A DNA stretch of 42,369 nt. It comes from Treponema sp. Its GTDB lineage: Bacteria; Spirochaetota; Spirochaetia; Treponematales; Breznakiellaceae. The position numbers were made by a program, and so were the translations under genes. Of the stretch, positions 24,901 through 34,036 are shown piece after piece. The notes below the pieces were generated by a model. The model was given only the letters and a program-made list of their open reading frames with translations, was not told where the DNA came from and made no database searches. The stretch lies in contig WQWU01000019.1 in the NCBI GenBank assembly GCA_009785215.1, positions 1-42,369 of the forward strand, read 5' to 3'. The number at the start of each line of letters is the position of its first letter. Positions within the stretch are counted from its first letter, which is position 1.

Positions 24901-25328
24901 TTAATCCTGTGAGCTGGCAAAGAGACTATGTTAAACTTCAGGAACTTGCAGAAAGAGAACTGCGGATAAGGCTTATTAACAGTTTTTTAGAAAGCAATCA
25001 TAAAAAAATTGATGATATTAATGACGCTATTAATTCCGGAGACATAAAACTTGCACACAGACTGGCGCATACATTAAAGGGCAATGCAGGCCAGCTGAAT
25101 AAAACCCGGTTACAGCAGGCTGCCAAAGATGTAGAACAACAGTTAAAAGACGGCGAAAACCTTGTTACTCTAGAACAAATGGAAACCCTGGAAAAAGAAT
25201 TTAATTCAGCGCTTAAAGAATTGGTCCGCGATTCTATGCAATCTGCAGATGTTTCCAGCTTGTATGAAAACTTTGATAATGTCCTAAATAACAGCGATAC
25301 AGAAAATAGCGGGAGAGCCGCATTATGA
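21981..25328 (+). CDS. Hybrid histidine kinase: Cache-HAMP-GAF-HisKA-HATPase-REC-Hpt
   Basis: 1115 residues. TM1 about 13-35, periplasmic dCache-like sensor about 38-315, TM2 about 322-344, HAMP about 344-397, GAF-like domain about 415-575. HisKA follows with His610 (SFLANMSHEIRTPMNS). The HATPase has Asn728 (LLSNAVKFT), DSGIG 759-763 and GSGLGL 789-794. The receiver has Glu859-Asp860, Asp909 (LMDIHMPVMDG) and Lys959. The Hpt has His1030 (AHTLKGNAGQLN). It is an inner-membrane sensor whose phosphate can travel His-Asp-His within one chain. Its last 4 bp overlap the next kinase gene (ATGA), so the two are made together. The C-terminal tail is shorter than in related kinases here. Ligand unknown. 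Confidence 0.93.
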   Translation: MKSKLVSRLRNTNMIFIIFILIIMMCVSSVIIFTFTDNASRDYVRFYTMESVSVLGSYLNHEITLIQQAAKNREIIEWFADEDNTEKRAAAFQRMMHFADMLQINGLYFVIKNSLHEYSIDAGISIDKFIPIPDKKNSYLPYSLNPDILYDQWFFTAVASDYDFTLNLDIDKITNTRRLWINHKVINNGEVTGILCSALQFDEVYDELFGNYDSNNVLGFIIDKNGIIQISSDIPEPDFLHIETTIYDMEEKRHIFDVYSAPIFVSEISSYLNTGNQYNQKIEPSVVKFSSGNYQYLSIAPIPNTNWLTITFFNSRALFDVMNMIPLLIVVILAFGFYILLNSLSIRHLVLNPLGKLTHSVSESDYNIDVIFGTNRNDEIGELARTTRRTWKRLNENTISLMSSIKDRERQTQILHAVNSIAASLFSAESEAEFKESLPEGMQLLAGCIDIDRAFIWRNEIIDGILCYKLIHEWVSEIGKINNKLNVGHVYTYPNDAPKWLESFLKDECVYGSVTNMPENEKRNLEQNGVKSILAVPVHLHGQFWGFVSYDNCQIENILSQDDIDILRSGSLLIGNAFLRYDITQNLKDSAEEAKAASRSKSSFLANMSHEIRTPMNSIIGFSELALDDELPSKTRDYITKIKNNSDWLLQIINDILDISKIESGKMELESIPVDLHEIFTSCRTLILPKALEKGLTLYFYAEPSIDKILYSDPTRLRQVLVNLLSNAVKFTNSGEIKMKVSIKETAEDSVTLHFEIIDSGIGITETQMAKIFDPFVQAETGITRKYGGSGLGLPITKNIIEMMGGELFAESKPGAGSKFSFSLTFKAANITDNKNPAERVIFDDIERPVFEGEILLCEDNGMNQQVICEHLERVGFKTVVAKNGKKGVELVKRRLLSGEKQFDMILMDIHMPVMDGLEAASRIISINASIPIVAMTANVMVNDREIYKANGMNDCIAKPFTSQELWRCLMRYFNPVSWQRDYVKLQELAERELRIRLINSFLESNHKKIDDINDAINSGDIKLAHRLAHTLKGNAGQLNKTRLQQAAKDVEQQLKDGENLVTLEQMETLEKEFNSALKELVRDSMQSADVSSLYENFDNVLNNSDTENSGRAAL

Positions 25329-27529
25329 CAGAACAAAATAAAAAAAACAGCCTTCTTATTGTAGATGATGATGCATCGAACCTTATGGAACTTACCCGCA
25401 TTTTACAGCCTGAATATAATATTTATATGGCAAAAAACGGCGCGTCCGCTTTGGAAAAAGCACAGCTGAATGTGCCGGATCTTATTTTGCTGGATGTTGT
25501 AATGCCCGACATGAACGGGTTTGACGTATTAAAAAAACTTCAGGTTTCGGAAAAAACACAGATTATTCCGGTTATTTTTATTACTGGAATTAACGAAGAC
25601 AGCAACGAAAGCGCAGGACTTTCTATTGGAGCTGTAGACTATATCCGCAAGCCTTTCGATTCCATGGTTATTAAACTTAGAGTACGGCATCAGATTCAAA
25701 TTATTAATCTAAGGCGTGATTTGGAAGAATCGGCAAAAACTGCCGAAATGGCAAGCAAGACCAAATCTGTTTTTCTTGCAAACATGAGCCACGAAATACG
25801 AACGCCGATGAATGCCATTCTCGGCATTACAGAAATAATGCTGCAGAATGAAACTCTTCCGGAAAAAATAGAAGAAGGGCTTGGTAAAATTTACAGTTCC
25901 TGCGATTTGCTTCTTAGCATAATAAATGACATACTGGATTTTTCAAAAATAGAAGCAGGCAGAATGGATATTATTCCTGTTCAATATAAAATTGTAAATC
26001 TAATAAACGATGTTGTTAACCTTAACATGATGCGGTTCGATGATAAATCTATCGATTTTGAAATTAATATTGATGAAAACATTCCGGTAAGATTTACAGG
26101 AGATGAACTTAGAATAAAACAAGTTTTAAACAATTTGCTCTCTAATGCTTTTAAATACACGGATACAGGCAAGGTAACACTATCGGTATCTTTTGAATCC
26201 GGCAGGAAAGATGAAGTTCTTGTTCTAAGCGTTAAGGATACTGGTTATGGCATGACAAGTGAACAAGTAGAAAAAATATTCGATGAATATTCCAGGATTA
26301 TCCATGCAAAAAGCGGCGCTATAGAAGGCACTGGGCTTGGTTTATCCATAACACAGCGTTTGTTAAAATTAATGAACGGCGAAATAATTGTAGAGAGTAC
26401 TCCCGGCAAAGGTTCAATTTTTACAGTAAAGCTGCCGCAAAAAGCGGCGGATACGGAAATTCTCGGGAAAGATGCTGCCTTAAACCTGCAGCAATTCCGC
26501 ATGAACTGCATGCCGCAAAAAAAATGGAAAAAAATAAACAGAGAGCCGATGCCTTACGGAAGCGTTTTGCTTGTTGATGATGTAGAAACAAACATTTATG
26601 TTGCTATGGGTCTTATGAAACTTTACAAACTGCAAACAGAAACTGCAATGAGCGGATTTGAAGCAATTAAAAAAATAAAAGACGGCAAAGTGTATGATGT
26701 TATTTTTATGGATCACATGATGCCGGAAATGGATGGCATAGAAACAGTAAAACATCTGCGCGAATTGGGGTATAAGGAACCTATTGTTGTACTTACTGCA
26801 AATGCAGTAACAGGACAGGAAGACATGTTCCTAAAAAACGGTTTTGACGATTTTATTTCCAAACCCATAGATATGCGGCAGTTAAATTCAATATTAAATA
26901 AATTAATACGCGATAAGCAACCCGCAGATGTTGTTGAAGCTGCCCGCCGGCAAAATGAAAATACCAATGAAAATTTAAGCGGACAGCCGGAATTTGATTC
27001 CCTTTTATTGGATTCGTTTATAAGAGATGCCGGCAAAGCGATTGATTGGCTGGGCGAACAGCTAAAAAATATTACAATAGAAAACGAAGACATTCTGCGG
27101 AAGTTCACCGTTATTGTCCATGGCATGAAAAGTTCTCTCTGGAATGTCGGCGAAAAAAAACTTGGAGAGACAGCACAAAAACTGGAAATAAGCGGACGCG
27201 AAAAAAATATAGATCATATAAAAACAGTTACTCCGGAGTTCCTTAACGAACTGCGTATTCTGCTGGAGAGGCTAAAATTAAATAAAAATGTACCGGATTC
27301 CGGCACAGAAGACAAAGATTTAGAAGATTTATGCAAGAAACTTCTTTCTATTCAAAAGATGTGCGAAGATTATAATAGAAAAGGCTCTTTAGATATTCTT
27401 ACAGAAATGAAAAACTATTCAAAAAAAACAATGGAAGTGCTGGAAAATATTAAGATACATGTGCTTCACAGCGAATTTGAAAAAGCAGAACAAGCAGCAA
27501 AAATGCACATTGCACATTTAGATAAATAG
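25325..27529 (+). CDS. Soluble hybrid kinase: REC-HisKA-HATPase-REC-Hpt
   Basis: 734 residues, no membrane segment and no sensor domain. N-terminal receiver with Asp14-Asp15, Asp57 (LLDVVMPDMNG) and Lys109. HisKA with His156 (VFLANMSHEIRTPMNA), HATPase with Asn274, DTGYGM 305-310 and GTGLGL 335-340. Second receiver with Asp418-Asp419, Asp463 (FMDHMMPEMDG) and Lys513. Hpt-like bundle with His599 (VHGMKSSLWNVGE), then an 80-residue helical tail. Start ATG overlaps the previous stop; GGGAG is 8 nt upstream. Its input is probably phosphate from the Hpt of the membrane kinase encoded just upstream (inference), making it a relay or integrator. No final output domain is attached. Confidence 0.93.
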   Translation: MTEQNKKNSLLIVDDDASNLMELTRILQPEYNIYMAKNGASALEKAQLNVPDLILLDVVMPDMNGFDVLKKLQVSEKTQIIPVIFITGINEDSNESAGLSIGAVDYIRKPFDSMVIKLRVRHQIQIINLRRDLEESAKTAEMASKTKSVFLANMSHEIRTPMNAILGITEIMLQNETLPEKIEEGLGKIYSSCDLLLSIINDILDFSKIEAGRMDIIPVQYKIVNLINDVVNLNMMRFDDKSIDFEINIDENIPVRFTGDELRIKQVLNNLLSNAFKYTDTGKVTLSVSFESGRKDEVLVLSVKDTGYGMTSEQVEKIFDEYSRIIHAKSGAIEGTGLGLSITQRLLKLMNGEIIVESTPGKGSIFTVKLPQKAADTEILGKDAALNLQQFRMNCMPQKKWKKINREPMPYGSVLLVDDVETNIYVAMGLMKLYKLQTETAMSGFEAIKKIKDGKVYDVIFMDHMMPEMDGIETVKHLRELGYKEPIVVLTANAVTGQEDMFLKNGFDDFISKPIDMRQLNSILNKLIRDKQPADVVEAARRQNENTNENLSGQPEFDSLLLDSFIRDAGKAIDWLGEQLKNITIENEDILRKFTVIVHGMKSSLWNVGEKKLGETAQKLEISGREKNIDHIKTVTPEFLNELRILLERLKLNKNVPDSGTEDKDLEDLCKKLLSIQKMCEDYNRKGSLDILTEMKNYSKKTMEVLENIKIHVLHSEFEKAEQAAKMHIAHLDK

Positions 27530-27556
27530 CGCTATTCTAAAATAGCGCTATTTATC
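27521..27556. terminator. Bidirectional terminator: 16-bp perfect inverted repeat spanning two stop codons
   Basis: GATAAATAGCGCTATT (27521-27536), loop CTAA, and its exact complement (27541-27556). Both convergent kinase genes end inside it, each with the codons GAT AAA TAG (Asp-Lys-stop). On the plus strand a T8 run (about 27565-27572) follows the stem. Each arm contains the self-complementary AATAGCGCTATT. Confidence 0.8.
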
Positions 27557-30500
27557 AAAAACTGTTTTTTTTAACTTTTCCAGCGTATTAAAAGCAAGCT
27601 GAAAATCAAAATCTTCTATTTGCTGGCTCAGTTCGTTTATGAGACCAGAATCTCCGGGTATTTGATTTATTTTATCAATAAGTTTTAAACAATCAGGATT
27701 ACCGGTAGTTAATAACGGTTCCAGGGTATCAAACAATTCCCGTACGGATTCTATATCCAGTTTTTCGTCCTGATTCTGCCTGCCCGTTGATTTTTCTTCC
27801 AGAAGGGGAGCAAATTCATTAAGGACTATGTTTAATTCTGCATCCAGGGTTTTTAGCTGTTCATCTGTCGCAGTATTTTTTCCATTTTTTAGCTGCTTCT
27901 CTACTGCTGCCGCTGCATTCTGCAGTTTTGTTTTTCCAATCTGCGCAGCATTGCTTTTTAAACTGTGCGAAAAACGGTGAGCGCCGGCGACATCGCCTTC
28001 TTCCAGAGCTTTGATAATATCTGCAAATTTGCTTTTGTTGCTTCTTACAAATAAAAGCTGCAGAGACCTAAGGAATTCAACATCTTTTTCCAAAGGGTTT
28101 TCATCTTCTTGTTTTATTTTCAGGTCTCCCATGCTTATAGGCGTAAGGAATTTTAAAAGGCTCTTCCATAATTCACGCGAAGTAAACGGCTTTCCTACAC
28201 AGTCTCTTAAACCATTTATTTTATAAATCTCTTTATCATCTGTCATAATGTTTGCAGTCATTGCTATTATTGGAATATCCGCTTCAATTTCCAGAATTTT
28301 TGCAGATGCTTCAAGGCCGTCCATCACAGGCATATGCATATCCATAAAAATTAAATCGAATTGTTTTTCTTCTCTTTGTTTCCGCTCACGTACCAAATCA
28401 AGTCCTATCCTGCCATTCCATGCAACAACTGTTTTTATTCCCACTCTTGCAAGATGTTCGCAAATAACCTGCTGATTCATAACATTATCTTCACATAACA
28501 ATACTTCATGGTCAAAAGTAGGTTTATCAAACTCATTAAAAACAAGTTTTTGTTTGAACATTTCATCGTTTGTCGCATCAATTGTATTAAAAACAAGAGT
28601 AAAAAAGAATTTGCTTCCAATTCCCGGCATGCTATCTACATGAAGCTGTCCGCCCATCAGTTCCACTATGCTTCTTGTAATTGTAAGTCCAAGTCCGGTT
28701 CCGCCGTATTTTCTTGTTGTTCCGGTTTCTGCCTGCATAAAAGGTTCAAATACTTTATTTATTTGTTCTGTTGTCATGCCGATACCGCTGTCTTTAACTT
28801 CGAAATACATTACAACGGTTTCTTCTGTTCTTTCTTTTATTTCTGCAAGAACTTTCACCGTTCCGGTATTTGTAAATTTTACAGCATTGGAAAGCAGATT
28901 TGTAATTACCTGACGAAGCCTTGTAGGATCGCCCAACGGCATTTTCCCGATACTCGGTTCAGCGTAAAAAAACAAAGATACTCCTTTCTCTGCAGCTTTG
29001 GGAAGTATTAATGTCCTGCAGCTTGCAAATAATTCTTGCATGTCAAAAGGAATATTTTCTATTTCTATTTTACCGGATTCTACTTTTGATAAATCCAGAA
29101 TATCATTTACAATCTGCAAAAGTCCTTTGGAATTTTCCAGTATTTTGCTTAAGTAATCTCTTGTTCTTTCAGGTATAATATCATCCAGTGCAAGCTCGGA
29201 AAAACCCATAATACTGTTCATGGGAGTGCGTATCTCATGACTCATGCTTGCAAGGAATATAGATTTGGCAACAGAAGCAGCCTGCGCTTTTTCTGCGGCT
29301 TCCCTTAACTGTTCTTCAAAACCTTTTACCTGCGTTTCGTCATTAAAATAATTACATAACACCTTTGAGCCGTCTATCCATGGAATAACCGCAGATCTTC
29401 CGCCGATCCATTTTCCGATACATTCATCAAAACTATAAATGTAACTTGTACTTGGAAATGAATCTTTATTTTTTACCAGTTCCGGCATATTACAATGCGA
29501 ACACGGCGCATCCAGGTTTCTTATAACCTTGTAGCATTTATTTTTATGATAATTATCCTTGTCAACTCCGTATGTATTTATAAGGCTTTGATTCAAATAT
29601 AGAATATTGTAATCAAAATCGGCTACACTAATCATGGTTTCTAAAAAGTCCATGGTTGCCATTGTTTTATTTTTTAATGATATAGACTGACAAAGCTTAT
29701 TTATTCCTTCTATAATTTCTTTATAAGAACCGCTGTATCTGGAAGGATCAATCTGAAAACTAATATCGCCGGAAGCGTTTAATTCTTTGGTTAGGCGCAA
29801 AAGGTCTTGCAGCATCGATTTTACTACATCTACAAGCAAATAAATATCTGCGTTTAATAAATCAATTTCATCTTTCGGGAAGTGCGGCCTGTCAACAACC
29901 ATATCCAGTTTTCCCTGAGTAACATCGGATATAAGTTTTACCAAATTAGTTACAGGATTAATTATTCTGGATATAATGTTTAAAAGAATGGTTGCTGCAA
30001 TTACAAGCCCTAATATACCGATAAATATGCAGTATAAGATTAAACGGTTTCTTTCCTGAATTAACTCCTTGTTTGAAATGCCGACAACTATCATGGCAAA
30101 TTCTTCTTTTTTGGAATTAATCAGCGGAAGCAAAAAACCGCTGTATGCTTCTCCCAATAAATTATATGTATAAAAGGAGTCTCTGCCTTCTTTCAATTCA
30201 TGAATTGATAAATCGGTATCAAGCTGAGAACCTATAATCCGCTCACCATCTCTTTTTATGGTTGTTGCGATTCTGTTATTACCCAAAAATATTGAAATTT
30301 CAGCGTTAAAATTTTCTTTTAATCTGTCAACCGATTCATTTTCGTCCAGCCGTATTCCTGCAGAAATTACGCCAATCAATGAATTTCTGGAATCATAAAC
30401 AGGTGCGCCTGTATGAATAGAAAGATTTATTACAGGCCCCGATTCATAATATGTCGATACAAGACCGTTCATGGCATCAGTAATATTTTGTATCTCAGAA

Positions 30501-30880
30501 ACATTATCACCAAAACGCAGAGGTTCATATGTCCTTGCAAGAACTATTCCATTTTCGTCTGTCACGGTAAAATAAGTAATGTCAAACAATTCTACCATAG
30601 GGTTTAATGCATCTATTATTTCTCTTGTACTGCGATCGCTGACAGCTTTTATAACATCGGGGAAACGTGAGACAGAAACTGCCGCTGTTAATGTATTGCG
30701 TCCGTATCTGTCCAGATAACCTTTTAAATTAGCAGCAGTTGCAAAAATATTTTCCCTTTTTTGTACTGTTGTAAATCTGTAAAATTCAAAAGAAGAATAC
30801 GCAGTCATAATAATAACTAAAGAGAATAATATAATTAAAGCAGCGCCTAAAATTTTGCTTTTTAATTTATTTTTAAACAT
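27548..30880 (-). CDS. Hybrid histidine kinase: Cache-HAMP-PAS(Cys-rich)-HisKA-HATPase-REC-Hpt
   Basis: 1110 residues. TM1 about 10-32; periplasmic Cache-like sensor about 40-275, with IGVISAGIRLDE near 169-180; TM2 about 281-303; HAMP about 303-360. The PAS domain about 408-520 carries a Cys cluster (Cys449, Cys460, Cys463 in CYKVIRNLDAPCSHC), a motif seen in many PAS proteins and sometimes proposed to be redox- or metal-sensitive. HisKA His548 (IFLASMSHEIRTPMNS), HATPase with GTGLGL about 728-733, receiver Asp847 (FMDMHMPVMDG), Hpt His972 (SHSLKSNAAQIG), then a tail of about 65 residues. It starts 3 bp after the upstream kinase at 30884-33844, so they form an operon. Transmitter and receiver are very similar to those of the neighbours at 21981 and 30884. 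Confidence 0.93.
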   Translation of the reverse strand: MFKNKLKSKILGAALIILFSLVIIMTAYSSFEFYRFTTVQKRENIFATAANLKGYLDRYGRNTLTAAVSVSRFPDVIKAVSDRSTREIIDALNPMVELFDITYFTVTDENGIVLARTYEPLRFGDNVSEIQNITDAMNGLVSTYYESGPVINLSIHTGAPVYDSRNSLIGVISAGIRLDENESVDRLKENFNAEISIFLGNNRIATTIKRDGERIIGSQLDTDLSIHELKEGRDSFYTYNLLGEAYSGFLLPLINSKKEEFAMIVVGISNKELIQERNRLILYCIFIGILGLVIAATILLNIISRIINPVTNLVKLISDVTQGKLDMVVDRPHFPKDEIDLLNADIYLLVDVVKSMLQDLLRLTKELNASGDISFQIDPSRYSGSYKEIIEGINKLCQSISLKNKTMATMDFLETMISVADFDYNILYLNQSLINTYGVDKDNYHKNKCYKVIRNLDAPCSHCNMPELVKNKDSFPSTSYIYSFDECIGKWIGGRSAVIPWIDGSKVLCNYFNDETQVKGFEEQLREAAEKAQAASVAKSIFLASMSHEIRTPMNSIMGFSELALDDIIPERTRDYLSKILENSKGLLQIVNDILDLSKVESGKIEIENIPFDMQELFASCRTLILPKAAEKGVSLFFYAEPSIGKMPLGDPTRLRQVITNLLSNAVKFTNTGTVKVLAEIKERTEETVVMYFEVKDSGIGMTTEQINKVFEPFMQAETGTTRKYGGTGLGLTITRSIVELMGGQLHVDSMPGIGSKFFFTLVFNTIDATNDEMFKQKLVFNEFDKPTFDHEVLLCEDNVMNQQVICEHLARVGIKTVVAWNGRIGLDLVRERKQREEKQFDLIFMDMHMPVMDGLEASAKILEIEADIPIIAMTANIMTDDKEIYKINGLRDCVGKPFTSRELWKSLLKFLTPISMGDLKIKQEDENPLEKDVEFLRSLQLLFVRSNKSKFADIIKALEEGDVAGAHRFSHSLKSNAAQIGKTKLQNAAAAVEKQLKNGKNTATDEQLKTLDAELNIVLNEFAPLLEEKSTGRQNQDEKLDIESVRELFDTLEPLLTTGNPDCLKLIDKINQIPGDSGLINELSQQIEDFDFQLAFNTLEKLKKTVFDK

Positions 30881-30883
30881 AGA

Positions 30884-33844
30884 TTATTTTTGCTCCAAAT
30901 ATTTTATAAGGCAGCGCCACAATTCCTGCGAAGTAAACGGTTTTCCCAAATAATCATCCATACCGCCGGCTTTGTAAACCTCTTGATCTTCCGTCATTAC
31001 ATTTGCCGTCATTGCAATAATCGGGGTGCTTGTAATGATCTTCTTTATTTCTGCAGTTGCTTCAAGCCCGTCCATCACAGGCATATACATATCCATAAAA
31101 ATTAAATCAAACGGTTTTTCTCCGTTATTTATGCGATTTTTAATAATATCAACGCCAGCTTTGCCGTTTTCTGCTATTACAGTTTTTATTCCAACCCTTT
31201 TAAGATGTTCGCGTATAACCATCTGATTCATCTCATTGTCTTCGCATAATAGAACCTCGTGGTCAAACGATGGTTTTTTAATATCATTAAGATCTATCTG
31301 CTTTAGCTGCGCTTCTTCTTCCGGCACATCTATTGTATCGAATGTCAGAGAAAAACTGAATTTACTTCCAATTCCGGGTACGCTGTCAACAGTTAGATTC
31401 CCGCCCATCATTTCTATAATGCTTTTTGTTATTGTCAAGCCAAGCCCCGTACCGCCGTACTTGCGAGTAGTGCCGGTTTCTGCCTGTGTAAACGGATCAA
31501 AAATAACTTGTATTTGTTCGGGCGTCATGCCGATACCGCTGTCTCTAATTTCAAAATTCATTGAAATGGTTTTATCGTCCATGTGAATAATATCAGAAAC
31601 AAGTTTAATCATTCCGGAATTTGTAAATTTAACTGCATTAGAAAGCAGATTCACCAGCACTTGTCTAAGCCTTGTAGGATCGCCAACCGGCATTTTTCCC
31701 ATGCTTGGCTCTGCATAAAAATGCAGAAGTATTCCTTTTTCTACAGCTTTTGGCATTACTAATGTGCGGCAGCTAGAAAAAAGTTCATGCATGTCAAAGG
31801 GAATTACTTCCAATTCCATTTTTCCAGATTCAATTTTAGAAATATCCAGAATATCATTAATAATCTGAAGCAGCCAATCTGCATTCGATTTTATATTCTT
31901 AAGATAATCCCTTGTCTTTTGTGATGTTTCACCGTCTAAAGCAAGTTCAGAAAAGCCCATGATACTATTCATAGGTGTGCGAATTTCATGACTCATGTTT
32001 GCAAGAAACACAGATTTTGATTTACTTGCAGCTTTTGCAGCTTTAAGCGCAGATTCCAGTTCTTCCTGATACTTGTTTAACTTAATTGTGCGTTCCTGGA
32101 CAAGAGCTTCCAGTTTTATTCCTTCTTTACGGTATCTAAAAAACAAGATCACCAATAGAGCAATAACAAACATAAATAAAAGTAACGAGCCTATAAACCA
32201 TGGAACCTGCGTTTCAATCAATTTAACCCGGTAATCATATGTTTTACGCACCCACATGTCCGAGATACCTTTTGTATCTATCATTCCCAAAGATTTATTA
32301 ATTATGGAACATAATATTTCTTCTTCTATATTTAATCCGAATTTTATTGTTCCTGTATAATCAAACACAATATTAGCTTTGTAATCCGGAAGCTCCAGGT
32401 AATGGGTTAAATATAAAAGCCTTTTCTGATTTGTCATTACCATTTCTACTTTGCCAAGCCGAAGCGCCTCAAGAGCTTCTTCTGTACTTTCATATTCAAC
32501 AGTATTCATGTGATTAGGAAACCATTTTCTAAAAGTATCAGCATATACCGTATCTCTTGCAAGCCCGACCTTAACATATAAAATCTCGTTCACTTTTATA
32601 TCCGGATAATCGGCATGAGATATTAATGCAAAATGATCTGTTATCTGTCCTGTTTCCGGCCATAGAAACTGGTTAAGACGGCTGGCAGATTGAGTCAGCT
32701 CGGGAACTAATGTTATATCGCCGCTTCTTAACATCTCCAGGATTTCTGGCCATCCTGTGTTTTCATTATTAACACGCTTAAAAGTTAAACCTGTAAGGGA
32801 TGTTATTTCATCAAGTATATCAAGGGAAACCCCTCTCCATTGTTTATAACGCTTGTCAAAAAAACTGCCGGGATAATTCCCAGGATCAACGCCTATTGGT
32901 ATTACAGGATTATTTTTTATGTACTCATGTTCTTCTTCCGTTAGCTGCATGTTCAATTTATTATGCATATACTGCTGGTGCCCCTGATTATACATTGCAG
33001 TTAAAAAACGTATACCGCCGCTTTCCAGTACTTTTTCCATAACAGTAATAAAAGGAAATAAAACAGGGTTCTGAGTCGTTAAGGATACCGGCCTGTAGAT
33101 TAGCGGAAAAAAATACATTGTATACATGTCGCTATACTGAATAAAATTGGCCTCTACAGTACCGCTGTAATAAAAGGCGTCTATTTTTCCGCTTTTTAAA
33201 GCTTCATAAACAAGGCTGACATCGCTTAGGGTAATAACTTCATAAGAGCCTGTTTCTAATTCACTGATAACAGTATGAATTGTACTGGTTCCTTCTATGA
33301 AGCCGCACTTTAAAGGACGTTCATTGACTATTTCATCCAAAGGCCTGCTTCCGTTAAGGCGGTAATATTTTAAAGGCCGGGAAGCAATAGCGCTTGTCAT
33401 GTGATAGGTTCTCAGCCGTTCTTCTGTAGCGGTTATTTCTCCGGAAAAAGAAATAACATGGGATTCAAGCCCGGCAAGAAGATCAAGCCAATCGAACAAT
33501 TCCGGAATAAAAGGAATGCCGAAAAAACCAGAAAGCCATTCGCAGAATAAAGCGGAAAACCCTTTTATTTCTCCGTTACCGTTTAAAAATGTCTCTGTAC
33601 TCAGCGGCATTCCGTAAATAAAACTACGTTCCTGCTTTTGTATAGCTTCTATGGCTGCAATTTCTTCGCTTGTTATCCCGGGAACATCATAAAATGATAA
33701 AGGCAGCCGTTCTGCTCCGGAGAGGACAGCAGAAAAACTTCCGGCGCTTCCTGGCTTTCTTGCATTGCTGCAGCCAAAAGAAAAAATAGAAACAGCCAGC
33801 AGGAGTACAGAGATTTTTATTATCGTTTGGATTCCATAACGCAT
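30884..33844 (-). CDS. BvgS-like hybrid kinase with two periplasmic solute-binding (SBP_bac_3) domains
   Basis: 986 residues. The N-terminus is a signal sequence ending FSFGC (Cys25), possibly a lipobox. Two type-3 solute-binding domains follow, about 60-290 (diverged) and 305-540 (clear: IPIGVDPGNYPGSFFD, then a LDILDEITSLTGLTF segment). TM about 548-570, coiled coil, HisKA His619 (VFLANMSHEIRTPMNS), HATPase, and a receiver with Asp918 (FMDMYMPVMDG). It ends right after the receiver with no Hpt, unlike its neighbours. SBP_bac_3 domains usually bind amino acids or other small solutes. ATG with AAGGA 7 nt upstream. The kinase 3 bp downstream supplies an Hpt that could accept this receiver's phosphate (inference). 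Confidence 0.92.
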   Translation of the reverse strand: MRYGIQTIIKISVLLLAVSIFSFGCSNARKPGSAGSFSAVLSGAERLPLSFYDVPGITSEEIAAIEAIQKQERSFIYGMPLSTETFLNGNGEIKGFSALFCEWLSGFFGIPFIPELFDWLDLLAGLESHVISFSGEITATEERLRTYHMTSAIASRPLKYYRLNGSRPLDEIVNERPLKCGFIEGTSTIHTVISELETGSYEVITLSDVSLVYEALKSGKIDAFYYSGTVEANFIQYSDMYTMYFFPLIYRPVSLTTQNPVLFPFITVMEKVLESGGIRFLTAMYNQGHQQYMHNKLNMQLTEEEHEYIKNNPVIPIGVDPGNYPGSFFDKRYKQWRGVSLDILDEITSLTGLTFKRVNNENTGWPEILEMLRSGDITLVPELTQSASRLNQFLWPETGQITDHFALISHADYPDIKVNEILYVKVGLARDTVYADTFRKWFPNHMNTVEYESTEEALEALRLGKVEMVMTNQKRLLYLTHYLELPDYKANIVFDYTGTIKFGLNIEEEILCSIINKSLGMIDTKGISDMWVRKTYDYRVKLIETQVPWFIGSLLLFMFVIALLVILFFRYRKEGIKLEALVQERTIKLNKYQEELESALKAAKAASKSKSVFLANMSHEIRTPMNSIMGFSELALDGETSQKTRDYLKNIKSNADWLLQIINDILDISKIESGKMELEVIPFDMHELFSSCRTLVMPKAVEKGILLHFYAEPSMGKMPVGDPTRLRQVLVNLLSNAVKFTNSGMIKLVSDIIHMDDKTISMNFEIRDSGIGMTPEQIQVIFDPFTQAETGTTRKYGGTGLGLTITKSIIEMMGGNLTVDSVPGIGSKFSFSLTFDTIDVPEEEAQLKQIDLNDIKKPSFDHEVLLCEDNEMNQMVIREHLKRVGIKTVIAENGKAGVDIIKNRINNGEKPFDLIFMDMYMPVMDGLEATAEIKKIITSTPIIAMTANVMTEDQEVYKAGGMDDYLGKPFTSQELWRCLIKYLEQK

Positions 33845-33890
33845 TCAAAATCCTTATGATTTATCAGGACAAAACATTAATTCTTATTGA

Positions 33891-33919
33891 ATTTTAATGC
33901 ATATAATAGTAAAAAACAA
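33891..33919 (-). promoter_or_regulatory. Promoter of the 33844-27548 kinase operon
   Basis: On the minus strand TTGTTT (33919-33914), a 17-bp spacer and TAAAAT (33896-33891) lie about 47 bp upstream of the ATG at 33844. Assigned by eye in AT-rich DNA. Confidence 0.4.
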
Positions 33920-33989
33920 GCAAAAAATAGCATAACAGACAAAAAATATATATAACGCCATTTTATTTTTTCCGTAAAAAAAGGGATAA

Positions 33990-34017
33990 TTGACAAAAAA
34001 TATAAATGTAATATAAT
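33990..34017 (+). promoter_or_regulatory. Consensus sigma-70 promoter of the lipoprotein gene
   Basis: TTGACA (33990-33995), a 16-bp A-rich spacer and TATAAT (34012-34017): both hexamers perfect, 19 bp ahead of the ATG at 34037, with AGAGG as Shine-Dalgarno. The best promoter match in the window. Confidence 0.75.
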
Positions 34018-34036
34018 TATTATTCAGAGGTTTGTT

